Part shown: piece by piece, positions 45,937 to 55,749 of the stretch
How positions within the stretch are numbered: position 1 is the first letter of the stretch
How the letters are laid out: each line of letters begins with the position of its first letter
NCBI RefSeq assembly: GCF_014358015.1
Contig: NZ_JACONV010000003.1
Span: 124,001-188,000 of the forward strand
Reading direction: 5' to 3'
Origin: Pseudomonas triticifolii
Lineage (GTDB): Bacteria > Pseudomonadota > Gammaproteobacteria > Pseudomonadales > Pseudomonadaceae
DNA: 64,000 bases
Translations under genes and position numbers: made by a program
The notes under the pieces: generated by a model
Told to the model about the DNA's origin: nothing
The model's database searches: none
What the model saw: the letters and a program-made list of their open reading frames with translations, nothing else

Positions 45937-45999
45937 AAAATTTACAGGGGCGCGACAGCTTGTGACGACGAGGCGACAGGTTCTGTCAGCCTCGCGACA
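45937..45999 (-). promoter_or_regulatory. ArgR operator: three TGTCGC repeats at 21-base spacing before argG
   Basis: On the minus strand TGTCGC occurs at 45994-45999, 45973-45978 and 45952-45957, a step of exactly 21 bases. That is the length of the Pseudomonas ArgR half-site TGTCGC-N8-AA-N5. The copy nearest to argG has the AA as well; the other two have CA. The orientation is toward argG. Confidence 0.75.
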
Positions 46000-46014
46000 G
46001 ATAAGAAGGGGTTA

Positions 46015-46917
46015 TCAGGACATGTGCGCAGCGCTAGCCGAGGCCACTGGCACAGGGCGCTCTTCAGGCGCGACACGCTCTAGATGAACGTTGACTCGAC
46101 GGTTGCGTGCGCGATTGGCGTTGTTGGTGTTGGGCGCCAACGGGTATCGCTCGCCATGGAAGCGCAAGGTGATCTGCTGCTCTGGAATGCCCTGGGCTTT
46201 CAGGTAATCCATGACTGCCAGGGCACGACGACGTGACAGGTCACGGTTGGTCAGGCGATTGCCGCTGTTGTCCGAGTGACCATCGAGTTCGATATGGTTG
46301 ACCGTAGGGTCGGCCTTCAAATAAGCGACCATGTTGTCCAGACGTGCTTTGGCAGCAGCGTCCAGTTCGATGCCGCCGCCAGGGAAACCGACCTCGGCCT
46401 GTTTGACCTGATCGAAATTCATCGGCAGCAGTTTCGCGGTACAGGCCTGATATTCGGTAAATGCCTTGCTGAACTTGACAGGCAGGAGGCGCACCTCCAT
46501 CTGCCCACCGTCGCGGGAATAATGACGGATCAGCGGGGTACGCCCTTCCATCAGGCCGTTGATCAGACGCCCGGCCTGAGCATAGGAGGTATTGAACGGT
46601 ATTTCGCCGTTGCTGACGCGCACCGACCCCAGATTAATGTCGCCCCGCCCCGGCTGCCAGGGCGCCGCAGCCGCCAGCAAGGTCGCAGAACCGTTGCCCA
46701 GCATGTTGTAGGACGCCTTGAGCCGGAACGTGGCCTGCTCACCCGCACGGCGCACGAACTCACCCACACCGAAGTCGGTGATAGGCTGAGTCAGACGGCA
46801 CTCGAACTGATCGCCCTCCACTTTCCATTCGATGCTCTCCAGACGCGTCTGGAAACTGATGGCCATCGCTGGAAGGCTGGCGAACACGCTGAGCAGGGCT
46901 AGATATCGCTGGCGCAC
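46015..46917 (-). CDS. motY: Flagellar stator-associated protein MotY
   Basis: A 300-residue protein with a signal peptide (ALLSVFASLPAMA), a MotY N-terminal beta domain (SFQTRLESIEWKVEGDQFECRLTQPI) and an OmpA-type peptidoglycan-binding domain from about residue 170 (LDAAAKARLD, IELDGHSDNSGNR, NRRVNVHLERV). MotY binds the cell wall around the basal body and is needed for MotAB/MotCD stators in Pseudomonas. The GTG at 46917 has GGAG six bases upstream; the GTG at 46929 overlaps that site and is less likely. It lies beside pyrC and rnt, as in other Pseudomonas. A sigma-28 promoter lies upstream. Confidence 0.9.
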   Translation of the reverse strand: MRQRYLALLSVFASLPAMAISFQTRLESIEWKVEGDQFECRLTQPITDFGVGEFVRRAGEQATFRLKASYNMLGNGSATLLAAAAPWQPGRGDINLGSVRVSNGEIPFNTSYAQAGRLINGLMEGRTPLIRHYSRDGGQMEVRLLPVKFSKAFTEYQACTAKLLPMNFDQVKQAEVGFPGGGIELDAAAKARLDNMVAYLKADPTVNHIELDGHSDNSGNRLTNRDLSRRRALAVMDYLKAQGIPEQQITLRFHGERYPLAPNTNNANRARNRRVNVHLERVAPEERPVPVASASAAHMS

Positions 46918-46969
46918 GGGAGGCTCCACTTGAAATGATCGCGAAACAAAAAACGCTTTCTATGTCGAG

Positions 46970-46996
46970 CTATCGGTAACTTCCTACAAAACTTGA
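46970..46996 (-). promoter_or_regulatory. Sigma-28 (FliA) promoter for motY
   Basis: On the minus strand TCAAGTTT (46989-46996), 11 bases, then ACCGATAG (46970-46977). This matches the FliA pattern (T[AC]AAGTTT-N11-GCCGATAA) in both elements and in spacing, and lies 53 bases before the motY start. Confidence 0.8.
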
Positions 46997-47063
46997 TAGC
47001 GGGTGCCTGAGAGAGTCTTTTCCGGTAGCATTCCCTGCGAGTTTGACCCGCCTGGAATCCCCA

Positions 47064-48107
47064 ATGTCTGACCGCCTGACCCTACTGCGTCCCGACGACT
47101 GGCACATCCATCTCCGTGACGGAGCTGTTTTGCCCCACACCGTCGCTGACGTAGCGCGCACCTTTGGCCGCGCAATCATCATGCCCAACCTTGTGCCGCC
47201 CGTTCGCAATGCACAGCAAGCCGATGCCTATCGTCAGCGCATTCTCGCTGCACGTCCGGCCGGCAGCCGCTTCGAGCCGTTGATGGTGCTGTACCTCACC
47301 GACCAGACGACGCCCGACGACGTTCGCACCGCCAAGGCCAGCGGCTTTGTCCACGCGGCCAAGTTGTATCCGGCTGGTGCCACGACAAACTCCGACTCGG
47401 GCGTGACCAGCATCGACAAGATTTTCCCTGCGCTTGAAGCCATGGCCGAAGTCGGCATGCTGCTGTTGGTGCACGGTGAAGTCACACGGGGCGAAATCGA
47501 CGTATTCGATCGCGAGAAAGTGTTCATCGACGAACACCTGCGCCGCGTGGTCGAGCGGTTCCCGACGCTCAAAGTGGTGTTCGAACACATCACCTCCGGG
47601 GAGGCCGTGCAGTTCGTCAACGAAGCATCGGCCAATGTCGCGGCGACCATCACCGCACACCACCTGCTCTATAACCGCAACCACATGCTGGTCGGCGGTA
47701 TTCGCCCGCACTTCTATTGCCTGCCGATTCTCAAGCGCAATACGCATCAGTCGTCCCTGCTTGATGCCGCAACCAGTGGCAATGGCAAGTTCTTTCTGGG
47801 CACCGATTCCGCTCCGCATGCGCAACACGCCAAGGAAGCAGCCTGCGGTTGCGCCGGCTGCTACACGGCTTACGCCGCTATCGAAATGTACGCAGAAGCT
47901 TTCGAGCAACGTAATGCCCTGGACAAGCTGGAGGGCTTTGCCAGTCTTCACGGTCCGGCGTTCTACGGCCTGCCTGCCAACCAGGACACCATCACGCTGG
48001 TGCGTGAAGAGTGGACCGCCCCTGCCAGCCTGCCGTTTGGCGAGTTGTCCGTAATACCGCTGCGCGCAGGTGAAAAACTGCGCTGGCGCCTGGAGGAAAA
48101 CGCGTGA
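47064..48107 (+). CDS. pyrC: Dihydroorotase
   Basis: A 347-residue class II dihydroorotase, the third step of pyrimidine synthesis. The zinc ligands are in [12 protein letters not shown], and the carboxylated Lys in [20 protein letters not shown]. Further His ligands are in LLVHGEVT and FEHIT, and the catalytic Asp is in LGTDSAPH. The ATG at 47064 gives [14 protein letters not shown] as in E. coli PyrC. The stop overlaps the rnt start by four bases (GTGA). Confidence 0.97.
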   Translation: MSDRLTLLRPDDWHIHLRDGAVLPHTVADVARTFGRAIIMPNLVPPVRNAQQADAYRQRILAARPAGSRFEPLMVLYLTDQTTPDDVRTAKASGFVHAAKLYPAGATTNSDSGVTSIDKIFPALEAMAEVGMLLLVHGEVTRGEIDVFDREKVFIDEHLRRVVERFPTLKVVFEHITSGEAVQFVNEASANVAATITAHHLLYNRNHMLVGGIRPHFYCLPILKRNTHQSSLLDAATSGNGKFFLGTDSAPHAQHAKEAACGCAGCYTAYAAIEMYAEAFEQRNALDKLEGFASLHGPAFYGLPANQDTITLVREEWTAPASLPFGELSVIPLRAGEKLRWRLEENA

Positions 48108-48781
48108 GTGAAGATCATTTCGACGACGAACTGGAAGGTCACGGTGGTGGCGTTGGATCGCGCCATCCAATGGCTGCCCGCTTTCGCGGTTACCTGCCGG
48201 TCGTCATCGATGTAGAAACCGGTGGCTTCAATTCAGCCACCGATGCACTGCTGGAAATTGCAGCTGTCACCATCGGCATGGACGAAAGAGGCTTCGTGTT
48301 CCCTGAGCACACGCATTTCTTCCGCGTCGAGCCGTTCGAAGGCGCGAACATCGAAGCCGCTGCGCTGGAGTTCACCGGCATCAAGCTCGATCACCCGCTA
48401 CGCATGGCAGTGAGCGAAGAAACCGCGCTGACCGACATCTTCCGTGGCGTGCGCAAGGCCCTCAAGGCCAATGGCTGCAAGCGCGCGGTGCTGGTCGGTC
48501 ACAATGCCAGCTTCGACCTTGGCTTTCTGAACGCTGCCGTCGCTCGACTGGACATGAAACGCAACCCGTTTCACCCGTTCTCAAGCTTCGACACCGCAAC
48601 ACTGGCGGGCCTGGCCTACGGTCAGACCGTACTGGCCAAGGCCTGTCAGGCCGCTGGTATCGATTTCGACGGCCGCGAAGCCCACTCGGCCCGCTACGAC
48701 ACGGAAAAGACGGCCGAATTGTTCTGCGGCATCGTCAATCGCTGGAAGGAAATGGGCGGCTGGGAAGACTTCGACGACTGA
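48104..48781 (+). CDS. rnt: Ribonuclease T
   Basis: A 225-residue DEDDh 3'-5' exoribonuclease that trims tRNA and other stable RNAs. The motifs are [10 protein letters not shown] (Asp, Glu), [12 protein letters not shown] (Asp) and [15 protein letters not shown] (His, Asp). The start is GTG at 48104, preceded by CTGGAGG within pyrC, so the two genes are coupled. A terminator follows. Confidence 0.96.
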   Translation: MSEDHFDDELEGHGGGVGSRHPMAARFRGYLPVVIDVETGGFNSATDALLEIAAVTIGMDERGFVFPEHTHFFRVEPFEGANIEAAALEFTGIKLDHPLRMAVSEETALTDIFRGVRKALKANGCKRAVLVGHNASFDLGFLNAAVARLDMKRNPFHPFSSFDTATLAGLAYGQTVLAKACQAAGIDFDGREAHSARYDTEKTAELFCGIVNRWKEMGGWEDFDD

Positions 48782-48802
48782 GTCGTGCCCTGCTGATGAA
48801 CA

Positions 48803-48826
48803 GACCGGCCTTGTGCCGGTTTTTTC
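48803..48826 (+). terminator. Intrinsic terminator after rnt
   Basis: Stem ACCGGC / GCCGGT with a five-base loop, then six T. Confidence 0.9.
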
Positions 48827-48915
48827 ATGCTTGCCCGCCGATAAACCTGCTCAATTTTCCGCTCACGATGACCATTCATCGCCCTGGATGAATCTAACCC
48901 AAAACAGTTTTGACA

Positions 48916-48936
48916 AGCATTCTCATTACCATTAGT
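48916..48936 (-). promoter_or_regulatory. Fur box upstream of bfd
   Basis: On the minus strand TAATGGTAATGAGAATGCT shows the hexamer rhythm (AATGGT-AATGAG-AATGCT) of Fur sites, with the AATGAGAAT core frequent in Pseudomonas. It lies about 45 bases before the bfd start. Iron-starved induction of bfd is known in P. aeruginosa, which agrees. Confidence 0.65.
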
Positions 48937-48978
48937 CTCCTCATCACCCAGCCATAAACCAGCGATGGTCCATAGCTT

Positions 48979-49197
48979 ATGTATGTTTGTCTCTGCCAAG
49001 GTGTTACTGACGGTCAAATCCGGGAAGCGATTCTGGAAGGCTGTTGCAGTTATCGTGAAGTCCGCGAGACGCTGGGTGTTGCAAGCAAATGCGGTAAATG
49101 CGCCTGCCTGGCGAAGGAAGTGGTGCGCGATACCCTGACCGAGCTGCAAAGCAGCCACGCGGCGCTGGCCTATACGACAGAATTTACAGCGGCCTGA
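48979..49197 (+). CDS. bfd: Bacterioferritin-associated ferredoxin
   Basis: A 72-residue 2Fe-2S protein. The four ligands are in MYVCLCQGVTD (Cys4, Cys6) and SKCGKCAC (two Cys). It binds bacterioferritin and passes electrons to release stored iron. Family position and the bfrB neighbour, 201 bases downstream, agree. It has its own promoter with a Fur-like box and its own terminator, so it is regulated apart from bfrB. Confidence 0.95.
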   Translation: MYVCLCQGVTDGQIREAILEGCCSYREVRETLGVASKCGKCACLAKEVVRDTLTELQSSHAALAYTTEFTAA

Positions 49198-49215
49198 ATG
49201 CCCTCATTTCGAAGA

Positions 49216-49240
49216 GCCGGACTTGATGTCCGGTTTTTTT
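49216..49240 (+). terminator. Intrinsic terminator after bfd
   Basis: Stem CCGGAC / GTCCGG with a small loop and seven T. Confidence 0.92.
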
Positions 49241-49398
49241 ATGCCTGTAATTCAAGCGCTTAGCCTCAAGATGCGGAACTCAAACATTCTTATTCCTATT
49301 TAATTTCACTTATTATTCAACAACTTAGGTTTGACAGACATTCAAGCGCGGCTCACACTCGCGGCTTATATACACAAGCCATTGGCAGGACCGAGAAC

Positions 49399-49869
49399 AT
49401 GAAAGGCGACATTACAGTCATCCAGCATCTCAACAAGATCCTCGGAAACGAGCTGGTCGCCATCAATCAGTATTTTCTGCATGCACGCATGTACGAAGAC
49501 TGGGGCCTGAAAAAGCTGGGTGCGCACGAGTATCACGAGTCCATCGACGAGATGAAGCATGCTGACAAGATCATCAAGCGCATCCTGTTCCTTGAAGGCC
49601 TGCCTAATCTGCAGGACCTGGGCAAGATCCTGATCGGTGAGCACACCAAGGAAATGCTTGAGTGCGACCTGAAGATCGAGCAGAAAGGTCTGGCTGACTT
49701 GAAAGCAGCCATCGCCCACTTTGAGACCGTTGGCGACTTTGGCAGCCGTGAGCTGCTGGAAGATATCCTTGAGTCCGAAGAAGAGCACATCGACTGGCTG
49801 GAAACCCAGTTGGGTCTGATCGACAAAGTGGGTATCGAAAATTACCTGCAGTCGCAGATGGGCGACTGA
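49399..49869 (+). CDS. bfrB: Bacterioferritin
   Basis: A 156-residue 24-mer iron storage protein. Ferroxidase ligands are visible as Glu18 ([15 protein letters not shown]), Glu51 and His54 (DEMKHADKI), Glu94, and the [11 protein letters not shown] segment. Met52 in DEMKH is the heme ligand, so this is the heme-binding BfrB type. It lies next to bfd, its electron donor. Confidence 0.96.
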   Translation: MKGDITVIQHLNKILGNELVAINQYFLHARMYEDWGLKKLGAHEYHESIDEMKHADKIIKRILFLEGLPNLQDLGKILIGEHTKEMLECDLKIEQKGLADLKAAIAHFETVGDFGSRELLEDILESEEEHIDWLETQLGLIDKVGIENYLQSQMGD

Positions 49870-49889
49870 TACGTCGACCCGCTGATGTG

Positions 49890-49927
49890 AAAAAAGCCCG
49901 CCTCCATTGGAGAGCGGGCTTTTTCTT
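49890..49927 (+). terminator. Intrinsic terminator after bfrB, usable from both sides
   Basis: Stem AAAGCCCGC / GCGGGCTTT with an inner CTCC / GGAG pair, A run on the left and TTTTT on the right. It also suits the convergent grxD. Confidence 0.9.
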
Positions 49928-49984
49928 GTCTTTAAAACCGCTTGATGAATCGGCCTTTCACAACCGACCCATCAGCGTGCGGTT

Positions 49985-50311
49985 TTACTCGGCCTTGGCG
50001 GCCGATGCGTTCTTGACCAGCTCTTGCAGCGAGCCGTCGGCCATCATTTCGGTGATGATATCGCTGCCGCCGACCAGTTCACCGCCCACCCACAGCTGTG
50101 GGAAAGTCGGCCAGTTGGCGTACTTGGGCAGGTTGGCGCGGATTTCGGGGTTCTGCAGGATGTCGACGTACGCGAATTTTTCGCCACACGCCATCAATGC
50201 CTGGGAAGCCTTGGCCGAAAAGCCGCACTGTGGCGCGTTCGGAGCGCCTTTCATGTAAAGCAGAATGGTGTTGTTGGCAATCTGCTCTTTGATCGTTTCG
50301 ATGATATCCAT
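49985..50311 (-). CDS. grxD: Monothiol glutaredoxin Grx4
   Basis: A 108-residue monothiol glutaredoxin with the active site CGFS in APQCGFSAKA. The glutathione contacts are WPTFPQLW and GGSDI. It carries 2Fe-2S clusters with glutathione and hands them to other proteins. The ATG at 50311 begins MDIIETIKEQI; the longer open frame to 50431 is not supported. Confidence 0.95.
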   Translation of the reverse strand: MDIIETIKEQIANNTILLYMKGAPNAPQCGFSAKASQALMACGEKFAYVDILQNPEIRANLPKYANWPTFPQLWVGGELVGGSDIITEMMADGSLQELVKNASAAKAE

Positions 50312-50399
50312 GAAGCACCTCGGCTGAATTTTCCGACTCAGTTGTCGGCACGGTGGCGCATTGTAACGGAATCCCGAGTCAGACGCTCTGCCTTGAAGC

Positions 50400-52508
50400 T
50401 CAACAACCGGCGACCTGCACCGGCACACCATTCAACACAGCGTTGCCGGAAAGCACATCGAGCAGCCGCTCATCGGTCAGGTCATTGGCACTGACGCCGG
50501 GCTGGTTGTACGCGATCTCCATTCGCACACCCTGACGAGCATGACCCCAGCCATGGGGCAAACTGACTACGCCAGGCATCATGTCCGAACTGCCCAGCAC
50601 CTGAACCTCGATCACACCGACCCGCGAACTGACCTGCACCTGTTGCCCATCACTCAGGCCACGACTGCTCAAGTCGTCGGGATGCATCAACAGCTGATGC
50701 CGCGGCTTGCCTTTCACCAGCCGGTGATAATTGTGCATCCACGAGTTGTTGCTACGCACATGCCGGCGTCCGATCAATAGCAATTCACCGGCCGGCACAA
50801 CGGGGGCATCCTTAAAGCGGGCAAGGTCGGCCATGATGACGTCGGGCGCGGCCTGAACGTGGCCGTTGGCGGTTTTCAAGCGCTCGCGCAGGTTGGGTTG
50901 CAGCGCACCAAGGTCGAGCCCATGGGGGTGCTCATCGAGCGTCGCCAGCGAGAGTTGATGTTCGGAAGCGTCGCCATAGCGCCCGCTGCGTAATCCGTAG
51001 TCGATCATCTGCGCAGGCGGCAGGGTCGGTTTAAGTTCTTTGCCGGTGCGGGCAGCGAAGGCCTTGGCCAGACCGACGAAGATTTCCCAATCGTGCAGCG
51101 CACCTTCGGGCTTATCAAAAATCGCGCGATTGAAGCGTGTGACATTGCGCACCGCAAGGGTATTGAACGTGGTGTCGTAATGATCATTTTCCAATGCGGA
51201 TGTCGACGGCAAGATCAGGTCGGCATAGCGCGTGGTTTCGTTGATGTACAGGTCGATGCTGACCATGAATTCCAGGTCCTCAAGCGCCCTTTCCAGTTGA
51301 CGCCCGTTGGGCGTCGACAACACCGGGTTGCCCGCGACCGTCACCAGCGCCCGTACGCGCCCCTCCCCCTCCACAAGCATCTCTTCGGCAAGCGCCGATA
51401 CAGGCAGTTCACCGCCGTACTCGGGCAAACCTGACACCCTGCTCTGCCAGCGATTGAAATGCCCGCCAGATGTGGAGCCAACGATGTCCACGGCGGGCTG
51501 GGTACAGAGCACGCCACCCACACGATCCAGGTTGCCAGTGACCAGGTTGATGAGCTGCACCAGCCAATGGCACAACGTGCCGAACGCCTGAGTGGAAACG
51601 CCCATGCGCCCATAGCAGACGGCTGTGTCGGCTGCCGCGAAGTCCCGGGCCAGTTGACGGATCTGCTGCGCAGCGATGCCGCAGCGCGGGCTCATGGCCT
51701 CGGCACTGAGTTCGGCGATGGTTGCCCTTACCTGATCGAGTCCATCGACCGGCAAATGACTTTCGCGGGTTAATCCCTCTTCGAACAGGGTGTGAAGCAG
51801 TCCGAACAGCAACGCCGCATCACCGCCGGGACGCACGAACAGATGCTGATCGGCAATGGCTGCGGTCTCGCTGCGCCGAGGATCGACCACCACTACCTTG
51901 CCACCACGTCTCTGGATGGCTTTCAGGCGTTTTTCCACATCGGGAACGGTCATGATGCTGCCATTGGACGCCAGCGGGTTGCCGCCCAGGATCAGCATGA
52001 AGTCGGTGTGATCGATGTCCGGAATCGGCAAAAGCATGCCGTGGCCGTACATCAAAAAGCTGGTGAGGTGATGAGGCAACTGATCCACGGATGTCGCGGA
52101 AAAACGATTACGCGTCTTGAGCAGACCGAGAAAATAGTTGCTGTGGGTCATCAGCCCGTAGTTGTGAACACTGGGATTGCCTTGATAAACCGCCACCGCG
52201 TTTTGTCCGTCGCGTTGCTGAAGATCAGACAATCGCTCGGCCACCAAATCAAACGCATCCTGCCAGGCAATCGGTTGCCATTGATCGCCTGAACGCAGCA
52301 TTGGCTGGCGCAGGCGATCCGGGTCGTTTTGTATGTCCTGAAGCGCAACGGCCTTCGGGCAGATATGGCCACGACTGAAGCTGTCGAGCGGATCGCCCTT
52401 GATCGAGGTGATGCGTCGCGTGGCGTCAGGGTCAGTGGCGGTTTCGATGGTCAGGCCACAAATGGCCTCACACAGATGACAGGCACGGTGGTGTTCGGTC
52501 CGGTTCAT
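50400..52508 (-). CDS. Molybdopterin oxidoreductase family protein (formate dehydrogenase/nitrate reductase-like)
   Basis: A 702-residue molybdenum or tungsten bis-MGD enzyme. The N-terminal 4Fe-4S motif is C-x2-C-x3-C with a fourth Cys in HICPKA (HRACHLCEAICG onward). MGD-binding domains include ILGGNPLASNGSIMTVPDVEKR, VVVDPRRSETA and the C-terminal LLIGRRHVRSNNSWMHN, and LPHGWGHARQGV ends the cofactor pocket. No TAT signal is seen, so it is cytoplasmic. No partner subunit is adjacent. The substrate cannot be read from the sequence. Confidence 0.88.
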   Translation of the reverse strand: MNRTEHHRACHLCEAICGLTIETATDPDATRRITSIKGDPLDSFSRGHICPKAVALQDIQNDPDRLRQPMLRSGDQWQPIAWQDAFDLVAERLSDLQQRDGQNAVAVYQGNPSVHNYGLMTHSNYFLGLLKTRNRFSATSVDQLPHHLTSFLMYGHGMLLPIPDIDHTDFMLILGGNPLASNGSIMTVPDVEKRLKAIQRRGGKVVVVDPRRSETAAIADQHLFVRPGGDAALLFGLLHTLFEEGLTRESHLPVDGLDQVRATIAELSAEAMSPRCGIAAQQIRQLARDFAAADTAVCYGRMGVSTQAFGTLCHWLVQLINLVTGNLDRVGGVLCTQPAVDIVGSTSGGHFNRWQSRVSGLPEYGGELPVSALAEEMLVEGEGRVRALVTVAGNPVLSTPNGRQLERALEDLEFMVSIDLYINETTRYADLILPSTSALENDHYDTTFNTLAVRNVTRFNRAIFDKPEGALHDWEIFVGLAKAFAARTGKELKPTLPPAQMIDYGLRSGRYGDASEHQLSLATLDEHPHGLDLGALQPNLRERLKTANGHVQAAPDVIMADLARFKDAPVVPAGELLLIGRRHVRSNNSWMHNYHRLVKGKPRHQLLMHPDDLSSRGLSDGQQVQVSSRVGVIEVQVLGSSDMMPGVVSLPHGWGHARQGVRMEIAYNQPGVSANDLTDERLLDVLSGNAVLNGVPVQVAGC

Positions 52509-52639
52509 CGCTGCCTCATAGTGTTGTCATGGCAATCCATCGATTGCGGAACAGACACTATGGTGCTGGACGCGGGCCTGCGCCACTCGGGTTCGTCTTA
52601 TGAATCAGGGTGCATCAGGCAGGCGGATGGACTCGATCG

Positions 52640-52933
52640 TTAGCCGCCGATAGGGGTAACAACTTTGCGCTGCAACTGGATTTCGGTCACGGTCTCGATT
52701 TGCTCCTGAGCCACGTGCACGCCAGTCAGATCGCCGATCAGGCGCCAGTGCTCGTCGAGCCCCGAGCTGATGGTGGCCATACGATCGATCATGCGACGAC
52801 CTGCAGAACGCGTCACCTCGTCTTCACTGCGCAGCAGCTCGAAGGACATCGAGGTCATGGAAGCCGTCAGGTGGGTCAAGGTACGGGCGGTAAGCCCGAG
52901 CAGTTCCGTGAGTTGACGCTCTTTTGAGTCCAT
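52640..52933 (-). CDS. Small helical conserved hypothetical protein
   Basis: A 97-residue mainly helical protein (TELLGLTARTLTHLTASMTSMSFELLRSEDE, read in parts) with no Cys or membrane segment. A GGGGAG lies seven bases before the ATG at 52933. I do not recognise a domain. It stands between the molybdoenzyme and chemoreceptor genes. Confidence 0.6.
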   Translation of the reverse strand: MDSKERQLTELLGLTARTLTHLTASMTSMSFELLRSEDEVTRSAGRRMIDRMATISSGLDEHWRLIGDLTGVHVAQEQIETVTEIQLQRKVVTPIGG

Positions 52934-52939
52934 TCCCAA

Positions 52940-53326
52940 TCTCCCCGATCAAATAGTGGTACGACAACGCTTTATAACCTACGCCCGAAATTAAGGAAAT
53001 GGCTTGGGTTCAAACGGCGTGAAGCAGGTCGCATTTGCTTGAGGAACTGCTGCCGGATGGGTACTCATTACCCAGCCCGGTTTGGGCAGTTTACGAGCGC
53101 TGCCTTTTAAAAATGACGGGACGGCTATTAGCCTCTGGCTTTCGCCCTGACCGGGTTTTGGCAGACATATGCCAGGCATTCGATATAAGCCGGCGCCTAC
53201 CGGCTACTGGTTCGCGGCTGCATCGAGATGATGCGCACGCTCCCAGGTGAAAACGTGCACAACTCGCATGACCGGCCTGCCCTTTATTGCGGATGCGCGG
53301 GGCCGAGGCGCTCCATCGAACTCCAA
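52940..53326. other. Intergenic region before the chemoreceptor gene
   Basis: 387 bases without a supported gene. An open frame on the plus strand (53035-53250) has no ribosome binding site and no known motif. Parts may be remnants. Confidence 0.4.
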
Positions 53327-54955
53327 TTACATTCGGAACTGCCCGACCAGTCGATTTAGCTCTACAGCCAGCTTGGTCAATTCAGCGGTTGCTATGGCTG
53401 TTTGACTCGATCCGTCAGAAGCTTGATTAGACAGGTCCCGAATGCTCACCAAGCTGCGATCGACTTCCCTGGCAACCTGCGCCTGCTCTTCAGATGCGGT
53501 GGCGATCAGCACATTTCGTTCTGTGATGTTGTCGATGGACTCGGTAATTTCAACTAACGCAGACCCAGCACCCTGAGCAGTATCGAGCGTTTTCTGAGCT
53601 TGAGCGTTCGTGTGACTCATTGCGGAGACAGCAGCGCCAGTGCCCTTCTGTATCGAGCTGATCATCTGCTCAATCTCGCTGGTTGACTGCTGGGTACGAT
53701 GGGCCAACGCTCTCACCTCATCCGCCACTACCGCGAATCCACGGCCAGCCTCACCTGCTCGAGCAGCTTCAATTGCAGCATTGAGCGCCAGGAGATTGGT
53801 CTGTTCCGCGATTGCGCGAATCACGTCCAGAACCTTACTGATATCAGTGGCCATGACGGCAAGCCCTTGCACTTCCTGAGTAGCGTCTTCGACGCTACCC
53901 ACCATCAGACTGATAGCCTCGACGGTTTGATCCACACGCGCACGTCCAGACACCGCTGCGGAATTCGAACGATTAGCAGCCTCGGATGCTGCCGAAGCAT
54001 TCTTGGCGACTTCCTCTACGGCGGCGCTCATTTCGTTAACAGCGGTGGCGGCCATCTCGACTTCGTTGTTCTGCCGCTGCATGCCTCTATTTGCGTCCTC
54101 GGTGACAGCGTGCATTTCTTCCGCCGTTGAAGCCAACTGACTGGAAGAGTCAGAGATCGAGGAGAGCGTTGTACGTAACCCGCCCTGCATGGCTTTCAAG
54201 GACATCATAAGCCGGGCGACTTCATCGTGACCTTGAGGCTCAATGACTTCGGTCAAATCGTTTTTGGCAATGCGCTCAGCGATGATCAAAGACTGTCTGA
54301 CAGGGTACGTGATGCTACGGGTATACATCAGCGCAAGAATGATGGCTGCCAGTGTGCTCGCGGCGATGAAACCTCCAACAATCAGCTTCGTTTCCTCAAA
54401 CAGGTGAGTCGCGCCTTCACCGGCATTTTTCGCCTTGGAGTTGTTCAACTCAATAAGATTTTTTATAACATTTTCTACAGCATCCGCAGACTGTTTCATC
54501 GCGCCACTGGATAACTTAACAGCCTCGTCAATATTGGATCCCGCAATCAGGCTCGCATACTGACCCTGGACAATCTGATATTCAGAAAAGACTTTGGACA
54601 GCTCGGCAAAAGCTTGCTTACCCTTTGGCGTCACGATCAGTGGCTGCAGTTTCGAAATTGAATCCTGTACCGCCCGCTCGGATTGTTTTACGTCCTCCAG
54701 CGCCTCAGCTTTGCGGTCAGCAGGTTCAATGGGGTTGCGCAGTCTGGCGTTGCTGCCCCTGATACTCACGAATTCACGGTCCATGACTCCCAAGAGCGAG
54801 ATGCTGGGTACTACGTTGGTTTCAACAAATTTTTCGGCCTCATTCAAGCTTGAGGCTTGCCTTAGCGCAATAAGTCCTAACGCGAGAATCATCAAACAGA
54901 ACAACCCAAAGCAGACAGCGGACCGAGGAGCAAGATTAAGTTTGCGCAGTATCAT
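53327..54955 (-). CDS. Methyl-accepting chemotaxis protein with four-helix-bundle sensor
   Basis: A 542-residue chemoreceptor. The first membrane helix is at 10-30 ([18 protein letters not shown]). A periplasmic four-helix-bundle sensor follows (about 32-185, with [12 protein letters not shown] as the ligand-facing helix) and a second membrane helix at about 190-212. A HAMP domain covers 213-265, and the signalling hairpin tip is [37 protein letters not shown] (in parts, near 385-420). There is no C-terminal CheR-tether pentapeptide. The ATG at 54955 has TGGAG upstream; the open frame to 55009 is not needed. The ligand is unknown. Confidence 0.9.
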   Translation of the reverse strand: MILRKLNLAPRSAVCFGLFCLMILALGLIALRQASSLNEAEKFVETNVVPSISLLGVMDREFVSIRGSNARLRNPIEPADRKAEALEDVKQSERAVQDSISKLQPLIVTPKGKQAFAELSKVFSEYQIVQGQYASLIAGSNIDEAVKLSSGAMKQSADAVENVIKNLIELNNSKAKNAGEGATHLFEETKLIVGGFIAASTLAAIILALMYTRSITYPVRQSLIIAERIAKNDLTEVIEPQGHDEVARLMMSLKAMQGGLRTTLSSISDSSSQLASTAEEMHAVTEDANRGMQRQNNEVEMAATAVNEMSAAVEEVAKNASAASEAANRSNSAAVSGRARVDQTVEAISLMVGSVEDATQEVQGLAVMATDISKVLDVIRAIAEQTNLLALNAAIEAARAGEAGRGFAVVADEVRALAHRTQQSTSEIEQMISSIQKGTGAAVSAMSHTNAQAQKTLDTAQGAGSALVEITESIDNITERNVLIATASEEQAQVAREVDRSLVSIRDLSNQASDGSSQTAIATAELTKLAVELNRLVGQFRM

Positions 54956-55199
54956 GTCGAGAACTCCAGGTAATGTCCTCCCTGTGTCGCCCAAGCAGAC
55001 TGCCATCATTAATACCGTTCGTCGGCCGCCGGAGATAAAGCCCGTAAAGATAGGGTTTAGGCGGCAAATGCTGTTGTAACCGTATATTTCATATATTCAA
55101 GAAAGCCCAAATTCCACGGTGTACTTCAAGTGCCGCATGGCGATACCTATTAAAGTCTCCACTATCGTTAACAATAGAAACTATTATAAGACCCTCCCG

Positions 55200-55650
55200 A
55201 ATCGGTTACGAATGACTGCATTCGCGACCAGCGTATCGACACCATCACGTCCACAGACATCCGAAAAGCGATGACGAGAGCAAGGCTTGCGAAACGCCAG
55301 GTCGATGCGTTTGAAAGATCGGAAGCAGAAGCAATTATCAATAACCTCTAGAAAATCCGACTGACCTGACGCACAACTGTGAGGCCTGCTTCGAATTCGC
55401 ATTTTTACAGGTATGAGGCCACGCGAGATGAGGGCGTTGCACGCCATCAAGGTCGCAAGGTCAATGCCAATTGAAGGGGCCAGACTTTTTTGCTCCGGCA
55501 CACGTAGCACCAAGACTGCCGTCACACCGACACAGTTGTGTGCCTCGTGGCCAGCATTCATTGCAAACCAGCTCGGGCACAGTGTACAAATGCTGCTCTC
55601 GACCTACGCCAAGCGGATCCACTCAAGGCCCGATTGGCCGGGGTTGAGCA
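55200..55650 (+). pseudogene. Decayed phage-type tyrosine recombinase (integrase)
   Basis: Fragments of a tyrosine integrase run in order but in changing frames. AFERSEAEAIINNL ends at a stop (55349-55351). FEFAFL (about 55390) continues in another frame as GMRPREMRAL (55410-55440), the helix that carries the first catalytic Arg. WPAFIANQLGHSVQMLLSTYAKR (55548-55616) holds the catalytic His and Tyr. Intact integrases read EAExII, then FAFxTGMRPSE, then AFIANQLGHSVQMLLSTYAKW. At least one stop and two frameshifts separate the pieces. No start or rest of a mobile element is seen in the surrounding 850 bases. Confidence 0.75.
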
Positions 55651-55716
55651 CGCTGTACGATCACAGGTTGGTCCAAGCTTGTTGCGAAACGTTGCAAATC
55701 CCTTATAAATCAAAGC

Positions 55717-55749
55717 AGCCATTGGTAAGACGCGACATTTTTTTATACT
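55717..55749. promoter_or_regulatory. argF promoter overlapped by an ArgR half-site
   Basis: On the plus strand a -35-like TTGGTA (55722-55727), 16 bases, and -10 TATACT (55744-55749). On the minus strand TGTCGC (55732-55737), then N8, then AA (55717-55737) fits the Pseudomonas ArgR half-site exactly and covers the -35 and spacer. ArgR bound here should block argF transcription. Confidence 0.6.

Noticed and set aside
48837..48844. GCCGATAA after rnt as a sigma-28 -10 element
   Set aside because: No TAAAGTTT-like element 11 bases upstream; chance match.
53035..53250. Plus-strand open frame of 71 codons before the chemoreceptor gene
   Set aside because: Lacks a ribosome binding site and homology I can recognise; left as intergenic.
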